From: Photobacterium sp. GB-56
GTDB taxonomy: Bacteria; Pseudomonadota; Gammaproteobacteria; Enterobacterales; Vibrionaceae
Reading direction: 5' to 3'
DNA length: 64,000 bases
Assembly (NCBI RefSeq): GCF_003026105.1
Contig: NZ_PYNW01000012.1
Coordinates: 59,850-123,849, forward strand
Shown: positions 43,587 to 54,119 of the stretch, piece by piece
Numbering within the stretch: the stretch's first letter is position 1
Layout of the letters: every line of letters begins with the position of its first letter
Made by a program: the position numbers and the translations under genes
Notes under the pieces: model-generated
Databases searched by the model: none
What the model was told of the DNA's origin: nothing
What the model saw: the letters and a program-made list of their open reading frames with translations, nothing else

Positions 43587-45686
43587 GTGAATACAAAAAC
43601 AACAAACGTGGTTCATGCGTCTTCATTTAAAGCGCCAGTCGCAAAGAAAGTACCACATGAAATGACCATCCATAATGATACACGTACTGATAATTACTAT
43701 TGGATGCGTGATGATAAACGCTGTGATCCTGAGATCATTGCGCATCTTAACGCTGAAAATGCTTACACCGATGCTGTAATGGCGCATACAGAAGCATTAC
43801 AACAGCAGCTATTTGAAGAAATTAAAGGCCGTATTGTAAAAGATGATAATTCAGTCCCTGTAAAACAAGGCAATTACTTCTATTCCAGCGAAGTAACGGG
43901 TGATAATGAATATCCTGTTTCAGTTCGAGCAGACGATTTTGCAGGAACGAATAAAACCGTATTGCTTGATATTAACGAACTGGCTAAAAATCACGAGTAT
44001 TACAATGTATCAAGCCTAAGTGTAAGCCAAGATGAAAATTTACTGGCTTATGGTGAAGATACTGTTAGCCGTCGTATTTACACCATCAAAGTAAAAAACC
44101 TGACTACGGGTGAATACCTTGCTGATGAAATCACAGGCGCCAGTGGATCTATTGCGTGGCAGAACGATAACAAAGCGTTTTATTACATCAAGAAAGATCC
44201 GCAAACCTTATTGGGGTATCAAGTATTCCGTCACCAATTAGGTACAAACCAGACTGAAGACGTGTTGATTTTTGAAGAAAAAGATCAAACGTTTTATACC
44301 TCGATAGGTAAAAGTAAAGATAACGAATTGGTGTATATTTGGCATTCAAGCACTGAAACCAGTGCTGTTTCTATTATCGATGCTAACGATCCAAACGCTA
44401 CGGCAAAACCATTCTTAGCGCGTGAAGAAGGCTTAGAGTACAGTATTTCGAAACTTGGGCAGCAATTTTACGTGTTGACCAATTATAAGGCTGTTAACTT
44501 CCGCTTAATGAAAGTTGATACCGATCAAATCGGTGATAAGTCAAAATGGCAAGATGTAATAGCACCTGCTGAAGGTGTGATGCTAGAAGATTACGAATTA
44601 TTTGATAACTACCTTGTATATCAGCAACGTTCAAATGGTTTAACCCATGTGACTGTACGTCAATTAGATACCAATGAAGAGCGTGAATTACACTTTAATG
44701 ATGAAGCATTCACCGCTTTCTTCTATGGCAATAAAGAGCTTAATACCAATAAACTCCGCCTTTACTATTCAAGTATGACAACGCCAGCGTCTCACTTTGA
44801 TATCAACCTTGATAACAGTGAGTTCGACCTTTTAAAACAGGCTGAAGTACTAGGCGATTTTGAAGCAAGCAACTATCAATCAGAGCGATTAATGATCAAC
44901 GCTCGTGACGGTAAACAGGTACCTGTTTCTTTGGTTTACCGTAAAGATTTATTTAAAAAAGATGGCACCAATCCGCTTTACCAATATGGTTACGGTTCTT
45001 ATGGTTCAACCATTGATCCTAGTTTTTCATCATCACGTTTAAGCTTGCTTGATCGTGGTTTTGTCTATGCTATCGCGCATATTCGCGGCTCTGAAATGCT
45101 AGGTCGCCCTTGGTATGAAGATGGAAAGAAACTCACCAAGCAAAACACCTTCAATGATTTTATTGATGTAACAAAAGCACTTATCGAACAAGGTTACGGT
45201 GCGAAAGATAAAATCTTTGCTGTTGGTGGCTCTGCAGGCGGTTTGTTAATGGGCGCTATTGCTAACCAAGCGCCTGAATTATATTGCGGAATTGCAGCGC
45301 AAGTGCCATTTGTTGATGTGGTAACGACCATGCTGGATGAGTCTATTCCATTAACGACAAACGAATATGACGAATGGGGTAACCCTAATCAGAAAGAGTA
45401 TTACGAGTACATGTTAAGTTACTCGCCATACGATAATGTGGGTCAGCACGACTACCCAAACATGCTTGTGACAACAGGGCTACATGATTCACAAGTGCAA
45501 TATTTTGAGCCAATGAAATGGGTAGCAAAACTGCGTGAGATGAAGACAGACAACAATCGTTTACTGTTTAAAACCGATATGGAAGCTGGTCACGGTGGTG
45601 CATCAGGTCGTTTTAAAGCACTCCACGAAGATGCATTGGAATATGCTTTCTTCATCGACCTTTTAAACGAAAAAATGACTAAATGA
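43587..45686 (+). CDS. ptrB: Oligopeptidase B (prolyl oligopeptidase family S9A)
   Basis: A 699-residue serine peptidase cleaving short peptides after Arg or Lys, normally in the cytoplasm. An N-terminal seven-bladed propeller (DNYYWMRDDKRCDPEIIAHL and onward) filters substrates. The C-terminal alpha/beta hydrolase domain holds the nucleophile Ser in GGSAGGLLMG, the Asp in TGLHDSQV and the His in MEAGHGGASG. The Arg-specificity of oligopeptidase B is inferred from overall resemblance. The start is GTG at 43587, eight bases after GGAAGGA. It is monocistronic, with a hairpin after the stop. Confidence 0.9.
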   Translation: MNTKTTNVVHASSFKAPVAKKVPHEMTIHNDTRTDNYYWMRDDKRCDPEIIAHLNAENAYTDAVMAHTEALQQQLFEEIKGRIVKDDNSVPVKQGNYFYSSEVTGDNEYPVSVRADDFAGTNKTVLLDINELAKNHEYYNVSSLSVSQDENLLAYGEDTVSRRIYTIKVKNLTTGEYLADEITGASGSIAWQNDNKAFYYIKKDPQTLLGYQVFRHQLGTNQTEDVLIFEEKDQTFYTSIGKSKDNELVYIWHSSTETSAVSIIDANDPNATAKPFLAREEGLEYSISKLGQQFYVLTNYKAVNFRLMKVDTDQIGDKSKWQDVIAPAEGVMLEDYELFDNYLVYQQRSNGLTHVTVRQLDTNEERELHFNDEAFTAFFYGNKELNTNKLRLYYSSMTTPASHFDINLDNSEFDLLKQAEVLGDFEASNYQSERLMINARDGKQVPVSLVYRKDLFKKDGTNPLYQYGYGSYGSTIDPSFSSSRLSLLDRGFVYAIAHIRGSEMLGRPWYEDGKKLTKQNTFNDFIDVTKALIEQGYGAKDKIFAVGGSAGGLLMGAIANQAPELYCGIAAQVPFVDVVTTMLDESIPLTTNEYDEWGNPNQKEYYEYMLSYSPYDNVGQHDYPNMLVTTGLHDSQVQYFEPMKWVAKLREMKTDNNRLLFKTDMEAGHGGASGRFKALHEDALEYAFFIDLLNEKMTK

Positions 45687-45729
45687 AAAGTCACTAATCT
45701 AAGCAAATAGGTATCATCGCATTAATATT

Positions 45730-45769
45730 ATGGCGTGTTCACGAGTGAAATAATCACCGAACACGCCAT
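45730..45769 (+). terminator. Stem-loop after ptrB
   Basis: ATGGCGTGTTC pairs with GAACACGCCAT, with an inner GTGA/TCAC pairing. The downstream T-tract is short (ATTCTTT). It is a probable terminator. Confidence 0.55.
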
Positions 45770-45851
45770 ATTCTTTGCATTAATGTAAATAAGCTTTAGA
45801 TTGAGTGTTCATGTCACGATTCCCTATCTCACCCTACTCACGACCTCTCAC

Positions 45852-46202
45852 CTAACTCAATGCAGGGCTAAACTTCGTCCACCCCATCAGTAACAAACAA
45901 GCAAAGAAAGCCCAAACTAATGCAGCCAATGATAGTGTCCAAACTAATTCATATTTATAACTAAAGTAATAAACAGCAATGAGATATGCCGCATAAGGGA
46001 TTAGTGAATACAGTCCAAATAATGCAGTAACACGCAAATCTGCCATGGTGCGCTCTGTGCCAATAATATAGTGGGCAATTAAAGCAAAGGTGGGAAATAA
46101 AGGCACTAAACCAGAGATATAAAAGCTCTTACTTTTAGAAAGTAACGCAATGAGCAAAACGGCAAAAGCCCCTAACAAACACTTGAAAAATAGCGCTACC
46201 AT
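45852..46202 (-). CDS. GlpM family membrane protein
   Basis: A 116-residue hydrophobic protein with about four membrane helices (CLLGAFAVLLIALLS, GLVPLFPTFALIAHYIIG, ALFGLYSLIPYAAYLIAVYY and SLAALVWAFFACLLLMGW). Length and the SGLVPLFPTFALIAHY block match GlpM, a small inner-membrane protein described in Pseudomonas as needed for alginate production or tied to glycerol metabolism. No glycerol gene is next to it. AGGAAGA precedes the ATG. The role here is unproven. Confidence 0.75.
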   Translation of the reverse strand: MVALFFKCLLGAFAVLLIALLSKSKSFYISGLVPLFPTFALIAHYIIGTERTMADLRVTALFGLYSLIPYAAYLIAVYYFSYKYELVWTLSLAALVWAFFACLLLMGWTKFSPALS

Positions 46203-46310
46203 CGATGATCTTCCTTTATCAGATCGCAGTGATCACTTATTAGATAGCAGCAATTTACCTTAAAATTCTAAACAAGAGTTAATAGAAAAATGTTACACCT
46301 TATTAACTGT

Positions 46311-46808
46311 TTAAATACGCTTTGCACGCAATGCTTGAGCAATACAGAACTTAGCAACCAACTTATGAAAAGGTTTAATGAACGCCATGTATAAACATCC
46401 AGATCGTGTTTTTAAATTCACCAATGTTGAAACCGCATATTCTTTTTCAGAGAGCTTCAACACGGATAACCACATATCCATATTTTTATCATAAGCTGCT
46501 GCAACTACCTCCGCTTCCGATACCGACTCAAATACAAGAAAACCAGCTTGCTTACCTGTGGCTATTTGTTCTTTCGGTAACGACATTTCCGTTGCGCCCG
46601 CTGAAAACCCCAGCCAACCCATGATCTTATTTCTTATTTTCATTGCAATAATCACAGGCTTTGGTAAATGGGCAAAAATAGCATAATACACATCAATGGC
46701 ATTTAAGTGCTGTTGGCTAATATTGACCGAAAAGGAATCACGATAATATCGTCCTTTTTCATTGCCTAAGATCCCTGTTGAACTCGGAAAAGTGATTTCT
46801 TTGATCAT
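46311..46808 (-). CDS. DUF2867 domain-containing protein
   Basis: A 165-residue soluble protein of the DUF2867 family, function unknown. It includes YRDSFSVNISQQHLNAIDVY, GWLGFSAGATEMSLPKEQI and DMWLSVLKLSEKEYAVSTLV. The C-terminal segment (LYMAFIKPFHKLVAKF) is the family's closing helix, conserved in SRPBCC-like members. GGGAGAG precedes the ATG. It lies about 110 bases upstream of the GlpM-like gene on the same strand and could share its transcript. Confidence 0.78.
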   Translation of the reverse strand: MIKEITFPSSTGILGNEKGRYYRDSFSVNISQQHLNAIDVYYAIFAHLPKPVIIAMKIRNKIMGWLGFSAGATEMSLPKEQIATGKQAGFLVFESVSEAEVVAAAYDKNMDMWLSVLKLSEKEYAVSTLVNLKTRSGCLYMAFIKPFHKLVAKFCIAQALRAKRI

Positions 46809-47534
46809 TGTAAGCTCTCCCTAATGAATGTATCTCTACATTAGCAATGTATTCCATTTCCAGATACTTTAGATTAGTAGTGCGAGCGCACATTCCTAAA
46901 TGATATTCACAATTAGCCTACATCATCGTAATTACACTTGTTCACCTTGGTCCTTTTATCCCGTCCTAACACTTAAATAAACTGTTTTTTCTTGGCAGCA
47001 TGGGAATACTCTTAAGTCATATTGGATTGCTGCACCTTTTAATGAAGTATTAACTGCTCCACACTTTCGTGCTGTCATGATTTACCTACACATATATTAC
47101 AAGCAGGATGAATGTATAGCTCTCTCTTCATCACTCATTTCGAATTCAAACAATTAAGTTTCAGGTGGCTGAACTTTGCAAACATATTAATATACGCGTT
47201 AAATAACAGACAAACTTTAACTAAAAAACAGCCATTAATTACCTTTTCATTGGTAGTGAATAAACATTAATCTACTTTATAACACCCGCCACATGTTACA
47301 GGTAGAAACACTTTTTTCATAAAAAGCTATAAAAACAACGCTATTGTTTTTATAAATGAATAAAACCTCAATAATGTTGAATATGATTAACAATGAAAAT
47401 ACTAGATTTCAAATATTAACATTCCGTTCAGCCTTTATTAAACAAACACTGTTTAATTTGTAATTTATATTTAAGTCTTATTAATAGAAAAATATCCATA
47501 ATTAAAAATATAAATATCTACAAGGTTTATCAAA
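46809..47534. other. 725-bp gap with one strong hairpin
   Basis: No gene is supported. TATAAAAACA at 47328-47337 pairs with TGTTTTTATA at 47345-47354 around a seven-base loop. The pair sits about 180 bases before the VirK-like gene and ends in T-rich sequence, like a terminator. An unannotated small RNA upstream of it is possible but not shown. Confidence 0.4.
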
Positions 47535-48464
47535 ATGTCTCATTTAGCCATCACATCAAACACGGTATTTAAGCGTGGATCATTTTTATCCAACATGCTT
47601 TATCCAAACATCAAAGGAATGGATAAAATAAGAAAAAAATTTCGTCTCTATTGCTGGTGCGTTTTCTCACCCAAAGTTACTGATGAAGTAATGGGCTACT
47701 TCGATAACCCATTACTTCAACAATTAATCACGGTATATCCGTCATTTATTGAAAAACCACTTAAGCCATATGGCTGTGTGGCATGGGATAAAAAACAAAG
47801 AATGCAGATGTTGAAAAAACATCTTCAATTTATGCTGAACAACTTTTCTTCAAAACTTTTAAATATATACCAGCATGAAGGTCTTAAGTTATCTCAAATA
47901 ACAGATAAAAATGACAACGTATACAATATCTATCTTGATGCTGGTTACTCAAGAGAAGGATCACTGGGTCTCACGCTCACAGATAGTAACAACAAGCAAT
48001 TATATTGTATTAGTTTTACCGTTAATCAAGATCAAAGCCATTTACATATTGGTGCTTTACAAGGCCCAGACAGTGATATTGAGAACCGTCAAGAACTCAT
48101 CAAAGAGTTAACAAAAGGACTATATGGCTTACGTCCTAAGGCATTAATGGTGGAATTAGCTCTCATTTTTGCTGATGCTTATCAATTAAAAAACATTACC
48201 GCTGTCAGTAATAAAGGTCACATTTATCAAGCACTCCGTTATATCGGTTCAAAACGTCATGCGGTTAGCTGTGACTATGACCAGATCTGGCAAGAATATC
48301 AGGGTGTTAAAGAAAGTAACGTAACCTATAAATTACCTTTATTACCAGAGCGAAAAGACTTGAGCACACTCAATCGTAATAAACGCAAGCTGTATAAAAA
48401 CCGTTATCAGTGGCTGGATGAATTAAAACAAACATTACCGTTAGCACTTAAATCGGTAAATTAA
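47535..48464 (+). CDS. VirK/YbjX family protein (DUF535)
   Basis: A 309-residue protein of the VirK/YbjX family. Members include Shigella VirK and the PhoP-regulated Salmonella YbjX/SomA, linked to envelope changes and virulence, with unknown biochemistry. It shows EGSLGLTLTDSNNKQLYCIS, HIGALQGPDSDIENRQELIK and TKGLYGLRPKALMVE. The conserved block IGALQGP is a hallmark of DUF535. The C-terminus is rich in Lys and Arg (RNKRKLYKNRYQWLDEL). AAGG lies nine bases before the ATG. A terminator follows at 48558-48580. Confidence 0.85.
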   Translation: MSHLAITSNTVFKRGSFLSNMLYPNIKGMDKIRKKFRLYCWCVFSPKVTDEVMGYFDNPLLQQLITVYPSFIEKPLKPYGCVAWDKKQRMQMLKKHLQFMLNNFSSKLLNIYQHEGLKLSQITDKNDNVYNIYLDAGYSREGSLGLTLTDSNNKQLYCISFTVNQDQSHLHIGALQGPDSDIENRQELIKELTKGLYGLRPKALMVELALIFADAYQLKNITAVSNKGHIYQALRYIGSKRHAVSCDYDQIWQEYQGVKESNVTYKLPLLPERKDLSTLNRNKRKLYKNRYQWLDELKQTLPLALKSVN

Positions 48465-48557
48465 TAAAGTAAATATGAATGATATTCGTCTTTATTACTC
48501 ATGTTTCTAATCTTATTTAATTAAAAAAATTAGCGTTAAATGACCATAAACAGAAAA

Positions 48558-48580
48558 ACCGCTCACAAGGAGCGGTCTTT
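48558..48580 (+). terminator. Intrinsic terminator
   Basis: ACCGCTC pairs with GAGCGGT around a five-base loop, followed by CTTTA. It is GC-rich with a short T-tail and ends the VirK-like gene. Confidence 0.6.
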
Positions 48581-48930
48581 ATGTCGATGGGTGTGCGAAC
48601 CATCAATTATTAATTATCAATTCAGGAAATTTAGCTAGATAAATAATGAGGAAATCATATATCAAACTACACTCCTCTTCAAACAGATATAACGCGCTAT
48701 TTAATTGAATAATCAACTACTTTTAAAAAACGTGATCATTTTTAAAAGTTCAAGGTTACGTACTAGAAAAAAGGGTGATAAATGACAGACATAGAAAAGT
48801 CGTTATGTAATCAAATAAACATTTAGTAAACTGAAGTATCTAGATTAACGTTCCGTTATCGTATCCCGTTAAACATTCTTTTGTAACAGCGTGCGGATAA
48901 GTAATAGCATTAAGCTAATACTTTAAAATT
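48581..48930. other. Intergenic region, nothing recognised
   Basis: A 350-bp AT-rich stretch between convergent genes, with no supported gene or RNA. Confidence 0.5.
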
Positions 48931-49335
48931 TTACAACTCCTCACTAAATTTACCACACTGGTTACATTTATAACCATGTTGATATGTAAACAAAGGGAAA
49001 CCTAGCACAATAAACATTAAAAATGCTGGGCGCTTACCTTTCGTATAAGTCACTACATCATGACTACCGCAATAAGCACAATGTTCATGCTCGTTATCAT
49101 AAGGTGGTATTTGTTCTTCTAACGCATCAGAAAAATCACTTTCAAGTAGCACTCTCGCTGACTCTATATCTTTTTCTTCTACCAACAAACGCACTCCCCC
49201 CATTGCATTAGAATAAAGCCATTGCGTATTGACCGTAAATTCGTCAGCAAGGCAACAGTGAATACCGGCACTTTCTAGATTGGCTTTCGCTATATGCGCT
49301 TCATGTGCAAAAGAAAATCGCTCTACAACAACCAT
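48931..49335 (-). CDS. DUF2007-type signal-transducing protein with zinc ribbon
   Basis: A 134-residue protein. The N-terminal half (MVVVERFSFAHEAHIAKANL, then ESAGIHCCLADE, GGVRLLVEEKDIESARVLL) is a DUF2007 domain resembling a PII-like or putative signal-transducing fold. The C-terminal half carries two CxxC pairs (CAYCG and CNQCG) around a hydrophobic hairpin, consistent with zinc binding. I choose the ATG at 49335 because GGAGGA lies directly upstream. The open frame to 49374 adds 13 residues without a ribosome-binding site. It lies about 110 bases downstream of ppsA on the same strand. Confidence 0.78.
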   Translation of the reverse strand: MVVVERFSFAHEAHIAKANLESAGIHCCLADEFTVNTQWLYSNAMGGVRLLVEEKDIESARVLLESDFSDALEEQIPPYDNEHEHCAYCGSHDVVTYTKGKRPAFLMFIVLGFPLFTYQHGYKCNQCGKFSEEL

Positions 49336-49446
49336 ATGTCCTCCTAACTTAGGTGTACGACACTTAATTTTCAATCTGCTATAAAAAAGCTCTGATCATT
49401 AATCAGAGCTTAATTTTACCTTTAGCAACTAAACCTAACCTGTCTG

Positions 49447-51822
49447 CTAATGATTTTTATTTACATCACCTAGCTTTAACCAAGTATTGATCACAGTATC
49501 CGGGTTTAGTGAAACAGAACTAATACCTTGCTCCATTAACCATTTTGCTAAATCATCATGATCTGATGGTCCTTGACCACAAATACCGACGTACTTGCCC
49601 GCTTTCGTTGCTGCATCAATCGCCATTTTCAGCATAGCTTTAACCGCAGGGTTACGCTCATCAAAGAGATGCGCAACATCACCAGAATCACGATCCAAAC
49701 CTAGCGTTAACTGAGTCATGTCGTTCGAACCAATCGAGAAACCATCAAAGTATTTCAAGAAATCATCCGCTAATACGGCATTTGATGGCAGTTCACACAT
49801 CATGATCACTTTCAAACCTTGATCGCCTCGGCGTAAATCATTTTTTGCCAGTAACTCAATCACAGATGCAGCTTCACTCGGCGTACGTACAAACGGGATC
49901 ATAATTTCAACGTTCTTTAACCCCATTTCATTACGAACACGTTTCATCGCTTGTGTTTCAAGTTCAAAGCAATCTTCAAATACCGGTGATATATAACGAG
50001 AAGCACCACGGAAACCCAACATAGGGTTTTCTTCATGGGGTTCAAATTCTTTACCACCAATTAAATTACTGTACTCATTCGATTTGAAATCAGACATACG
50101 AACAATCACACGCTTAGGCCAGAACGCTGCAGCAATGGTAGAAATGCCTTCGGTTAACTTGCTAACATAAAAATCAATAGGATCGTTATAGCCCTTAATT
50201 TTCTCTCGAATTTGCGCTTTTAACTCGTCACTTTGTGCATCAAAGTTCAATAATGCTTTCGGGTGAATACCAATCATTTTATTGATGATAAATTCTAAAC
50301 GCGCTAAACCTACGCCTTCATTCGGTAATTGTGCAAAATCAAACGCACGCTCTGGATTACCGACGTTCATCATCACTTTAGTTGGTAATATTGGTAATTC
50401 ATCTACCTCAGAGCGTCGAACTTCATAGTTCAATTCGCCTTGGTAAACATAACCTGTTTCACCTTCTGCACATGAAGCGGTAATAACAGCACCATCTGTT
50501 AATACTTCTGTAGCGTTACCACAACCCACAATCGCAGGGATGCCTAATTCACGAGCGATAATGGCAGCATGGCAAGTACGACCGCCACGGTTAGTAATAA
50601 TCGCAGATGCACGTTTCATCACAGGTTCCCAATCAGGATCTGTCATATCTGTGACGAGTACATCCCCTTCTTGTACCAGTGACATTTGATCAAGCGAATC
50701 AACCAGGCGTACTTTACCGCTACCAATACGTTGACCAATCGCGCGACCTTCTAATAACACATCCGCTTTATTGTTCAGCTCATAGCGTTCAATTACGTTT
50801 TGAGATCCTTGCGAACACACTGTTTCTGGACGTGCTTGAACAATGTACAGCTTGCCATCAATACCATCTTTCGCCCATTCAATGTCCATCGGACGTTGAT
50901 AGTGCTTTTCAATGATCATTGCTTGTTTAGCAAGCTCTTTAATTTCTTCATCATTAATCGAGAACTGATATTGTTCTTCATCTGTGGTATCAACAATGTC
51001 TACTTGTTTACCAATTTCTTGATTATCAGAGTAGATCATCTTGATGAGTTTTGAACCAAAGTTCTTTCTTACTATTGGTGCATGCCCAGCTTCTAACATT
51101 GGTTTATGGACATAAAATTCATCAGGGTTAACTGCCCCCTGAACCACCATTTCACCTAAACCCCAAGAAGAGGTAATAAACACCACTTGATCAAAGCCTG
51201 ATTCAGTATCAAGCGTAAACATCACCCCTGACGCTGCTTTATCAGAGCGCACCATGCGCTGAATACCTGCAGACAGTGCAATACCCTTATGATCAAAACC
51301 TTGGTGAACGCGATAAGAAATGGCGCGATCATTAAATAGCGAGGCATAAACGTGTTTCGTTGCCTCTAAAACGGCATCAACACCTTTTACATTAAGAAAT
51401 GTTTCTTGTTGACCCGCAAAGGAAGCATCAGGTAAATCTTCAGCGGTTGCAGACGATCGAACCGCAACGGAAAGTGCTTGGTTACCATCAATCAATTCAA
51501 GGTAATCACGACGGATACTCTGTTCTAATTCAACAGGAAATGGCGCAGCTAAAATCCAGTTACGGATTGTCGCCCCAGTGCGCTGAAGTGCTTCAACATC
51601 ATTAACATCAAGAGCGCCAAGCAAATCGTAAATACGATTATTTAGCCCTTCATACTCTAAAAACTCATGGAATGCGTAAGAGGTAGTCGCGAATCCGTTA
51701 GGAACAGACACTCCCGCATTTGAAAGGTTTGATACCATTTCACCAAGCGAGGCATTTTTTCCGCCAACTTGGTTCACATCATTCATTGATAAAGTGTTGA
51801 ACCAAAGGGTGTACTTTTGCAT
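49447..51822 (-). CDS. ppsA: Phosphoenolpyruvate synthase
   Basis: A 791-residue cytoplasmic enzyme converting pyruvate and ATP to phosphoenolpyruvate, AMP and phosphate for gluconeogenesis. The N-terminal ATP-binding domain shows [17 protein letters not shown]. The central phosphohistidine swivel domain has the catalytic His in [18 protein letters not shown]. The C-terminal PEP/pyruvate barrel includes [22 protein letters not shown] and [17 protein letters not shown]. Length equals E. coli PpsA (792). GGAGATA precedes the ATG. The divergent ppsR encodes its kinase/phosphorylase, the usual pairing. Confidence 0.96.
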   Translation of the reverse strand: MQKYTLWFNTLSMNDVNQVGGKNASLGEMVSNLSNAGVSVPNGFATTSYAFHEFLEYEGLNNRIYDLLGALDVNDVEALQRTGATIRNWILAAPFPVELEQSIRRDYLELIDGNQALSVAVRSSATAEDLPDASFAGQQETFLNVKGVDAVLEATKHVYASLFNDRAISYRVHQGFDHKGIALSAGIQRMVRSDKAASGVMFTLDTESGFDQVVFITSSWGLGEMVVQGAVNPDEFYVHKPMLEAGHAPIVRKNFGSKLIKMIYSDNQEIGKQVDIVDTTDEEQYQFSINDEEIKELAKQAMIIEKHYQRPMDIEWAKDGIDGKLYIVQARPETVCSQGSQNVIERYELNNKADVLLEGRAIGQRIGSGKVRLVDSLDQMSLVQEGDVLVTDMTDPDWEPVMKRASAIITNRGGRTCHAAIIARELGIPAIVGCGNATEVLTDGAVITASCAEGETGYVYQGELNYEVRRSEVDELPILPTKVMMNVGNPERAFDFAQLPNEGVGLARLEFIINKMIGIHPKALLNFDAQSDELKAQIREKIKGYNDPIDFYVSKLTEGISTIAAAFWPKRVIVRMSDFKSNEYSNLIGGKEFEPHEENPMLGFRGASRYISPVFEDCFELETQAMKRVRNEMGLKNVEIMIPFVRTPSEAASVIELLAKNDLRRGDQGLKVIMMCELPSNAVLADDFLKYFDGFSIGSNDMTQLTLGLDRDSGDVAHLFDERNPAVKAMLKMAIDAATKAGKYVGICGQGPSDHDDLAKWLMEQGISSVSLNPDTVINTWLKLGDVNKNH

Positions 51823-51990
51823 GTGTATCTCCGAAATAATTCAGCTACCAATTAAAAGCAATCGTTTGCGTTGCTGCGTAAAAAAAACCACTTTTTCGTC
51901 AGGTTGTGGCATTAGTTACAGAACGTACGACGACTTTTCTATACTTTATTCACATCTTATCTCAAAAATAAATCCTTATTTGAACTTATT

Positions 51991-52824
51991 ATGCATCACA
52001 AAATTGAAACTCGTGACGTGTTCTACATTTCTGATGGAACCGCCATAACATGTCAAACCGTTGGTCATGCTGTCCTTGCGCAGTTTCCATTAAAAGTCAA
52101 TGAGCAGACTTTCCCTTTTACTGAAAATGGGCACAAGGTCGCTGAAGTGGTAAAAGAGATAGAGCGATCTTTTTTAGCGACGGGAGAAAAGCCTTTAGTT
52201 TTCTTCTCTATGGTCGTACCTGAAATTAAACAACAGCTATTGTCAGCCAATGCACTGTTCTACGATGTATTACAAACCATGGTTAATTTTGTTGCCGACG
52301 ATCTACAGCTAGAGCCCAAGCCACAATTGCAACGCTCACACAGTGTTGGTAAGGATCAAGACGGTTATTTTGATCGAATAGCGGCTATCGAATACACCCT
52401 TTCCCACGATGACGGTATTTCTCTTCGTGGTTTAGAGGAAGCTGATTTGATATTACTTGGCGTATCACGCAGTGGGAAAACGCCCACCAGCCTTTATATG
52501 GCAATGCAATTTGGTTTAAGAGTGGTGAACTACCCATTTATTGCCGAAGATCTTGCCAAACTTCGTTTACTGCCTGAATTTGAAATACATAGACATAAGC
52601 TTTTTGGCCTAACTATAGATCCAGAAAGATTGACAGAAATCCGCAACAACCGTCTCGCCAATAGTGATTATGCCAGTGAAAGCCAATGTGAGTCTGAACT
52701 GTTCAGTGTAGAGAGTTTATTTCGCAGAGAAGCGATCCCCTATATCAATACATCCAGCATGTCCGTCGAAGAGATCTCAACCAGAATATTAGAAAGAACA
52801 GGATTAAAACGCCGTCTGTTTTAG
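51991..52824 (+). CDS. ppsR: PEP synthase regulatory protein (kinase/pyrophosphorylase)
   Basis: A 277-residue bifunctional regulator of the DUF299/PSRP family. It inactivates PpsA by ADP-dependent phosphorylation of a Thr and reactivates it by phosphorolysis. It shows the N-terminal [20 protein letters not shown], the nucleotide-binding loop [19 protein letters not shown] and [16 protein letters not shown]. Length matches the E. coli protein (277). It is divergent from ppsA across 168 bp. A stem-loop follows it. Confidence 0.95.
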   Translation: MHHKIETRDVFYISDGTAITCQTVGHAVLAQFPLKVNEQTFPFTENGHKVAEVVKEIERSFLATGEKPLVFFSMVVPEIKQQLLSANALFYDVLQTMVNFVADDLQLEPKPQLQRSHSVGKDQDGYFDRIAAIEYTLSHDDGISLRGLEEADLILLGVSRSGKTPTSLYMAMQFGLRVVNYPFIAEDLAKLRLLPEFEIHRHKLFGLTIDPERLTEIRNNRLANSDYASESQCESELFSVESLFRREAIPYINTSSMSVEEISTRILERTGLKRRLF

Positions 52825-52850
52825 CCCTTCATTAAAGGCAAAGAAAATAA

Positions 52851-52890
52851 AGCTCTGAATACATACACGTGAACAGAGCTCTTATTTATT
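52851..52890 (+). terminator. Probable terminator after ppsR
   Basis: AGCTCTG pairs with CAGAGCT across a 16-base loop, followed by CTTATTTATT. The T-tail is moderate. Confidence 0.55.
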
Positions 52891-52984
52891 CAATTACAAC
52901 GCGTTAGCTGAGATTTTTTATTGAGAGTAATATGCATTAATAACAGTTACTTGCAAACATCCCCTTCTCTAACACATCAAAAAA

Positions 52985-53410
52985 TCACTTTTTAAAATAG
53001 GTTGAAGGCTCAGGTAAAACAGGTGGTGTACTATCCATATATGTTAAAAAATGCATCCAAATATCATGCGTTCTTTCTTTGGTTAATTGAGTTTTACAAT
53101 CCAATGCCATGACATTACGAATAGTTCCCTCACGCCATTGGGTGTAAACCGCATTACATTGCGCTTTCATATACACTTCCCAATCTTTTTGCGCTTGCTC
53201 TATCGCCTTCACTAACTCGGGATCTTTTTTATTGTGCTCAACGCTGGCAGCTAAATATTTGGACAATTCATCTTGTGCAGAGGCTAGCGTTAACGAGGCA
53301 CAATCATTAATTTCCAACGTGTTACGTGGGTTATCGCAATCTAATACTTTTTTGGCTGCAAAAGACGGGAACGACAAACAAACAAATATAATTAGCCAGT
53401 ACTTTTTCAT
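52985..53410 (-). CDS. LprI-like exported protein (DUF1311)
   Basis: A 141-residue exported protein. A signal peptide (YWLIIFVCLSFPSFA) is followed by a DUF1311/LprI domain with the usual paired cysteines: LDCDNPRNTLEINDC, then KAQCNAVYTQWREGT and MALDCKTQLTKERT. Family members act as periplasmic lysozyme inhibitors in some bacteria; most are uncharacterised. GAGG lies seven bases before the ATG. It is a single gene convergent with ppsR. Confidence 0.82.
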   Translation of the reverse strand: MKKYWLIIFVCLSFPSFAAKKVLDCDNPRNTLEINDCASLTLASAQDELSKYLAASVEHNKKDPELVKAIEQAQKDWEVYMKAQCNAVYTQWREGTIRNVMALDCKTQLTKERTHDIWMHFLTYMDSTPPVLPEPSTYFKK

Positions 53411-53501
53411 CGATAAGCCTCATTTAAATATAAGCAACAAGTGTTAACAAAGAGATTAGCTCAATTATAGCGTTATGAATCTAGTCTACCCGAAAATACA
53501 T

Positions 53502-54044
53502 CTAGCAACGGGCCCCTTCTGGCACAATTATGGGTAAATCTGTACAACCGAAATCAACCCCAAACTGACTCAATAGACAGGTCATTTGACCGCGATGATG
53601 CGTTTGGTGATTAAAAATATGCTGACAAAACTCACCAACATAGCGTTCAATGAGCTGACCATCTGTTGTTGTATATCTCACGACTTCATTACAGGTTGCT
53701 ACGGTAAATCCCTTTGTTATATCAATATACACAGCATCAACTAACGAACGTAATTGTGATAGTTCGTCCATTGTTGTTACAAATGTTTCATTAATCCTTT
53801 TCGCTACCGGTAACTGCTCTAGGATTTCCGAATTAACCTCAACAATATTATTAGCAATTAAACGTCGCAGCATAATTAAGTCGCCAAACAGAATATGATT
53901 CCAATGCGCCATTACAGTTGGAAAAAATGCATTGGTATTTTGAAACAGTTGTTCATCTGTAAGCTGTTTACATGCATTTAAAAGCTGATTATTCATCCGC
54001 TGATTGTATATTGCCAACATTCTAAAATTTGAGGATAAATCCAT
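53502..54044 (-). CDS. DinB family protein
   Basis: A 180-residue four-helix-bundle protein of the DinB/YfiT-like superfamily. The three metal-binding His positions are recognisable: the first in MAHWNHILFGD, and the pair in FNHQTHHRGQMTCLL. Members are metal-dependent thiol transferases or of unknown activity. This is not DNA polymerase IV. GAGGC precedes the ATG. The GNAT gene lies about 75 bases upstream on the same strand. Confidence 0.82.
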   Translation of the reverse strand: MDLSSNFRMLAIYNQRMNNQLLNACKQLTDEQLFQNTNAFFPTVMAHWNHILFGDLIMLRRLIANNIVEVNSEILEQLPVAKRINETFVTTMDELSQLRSLVDAVYIDITKGFTVATCNEVVRYTTTDGQLIERYVGEFCQHIFNHQTHHRGQMTCLLSQFGVDFGCTDLPIIVPEGARC

Positions 54045-54119
54045 TTTTGCCTCTTATTATCATGACTTATTTATTAAAAAGTACCACTCAGCAAATTAAA
54101 CTACTGGTATGTAATTTTG

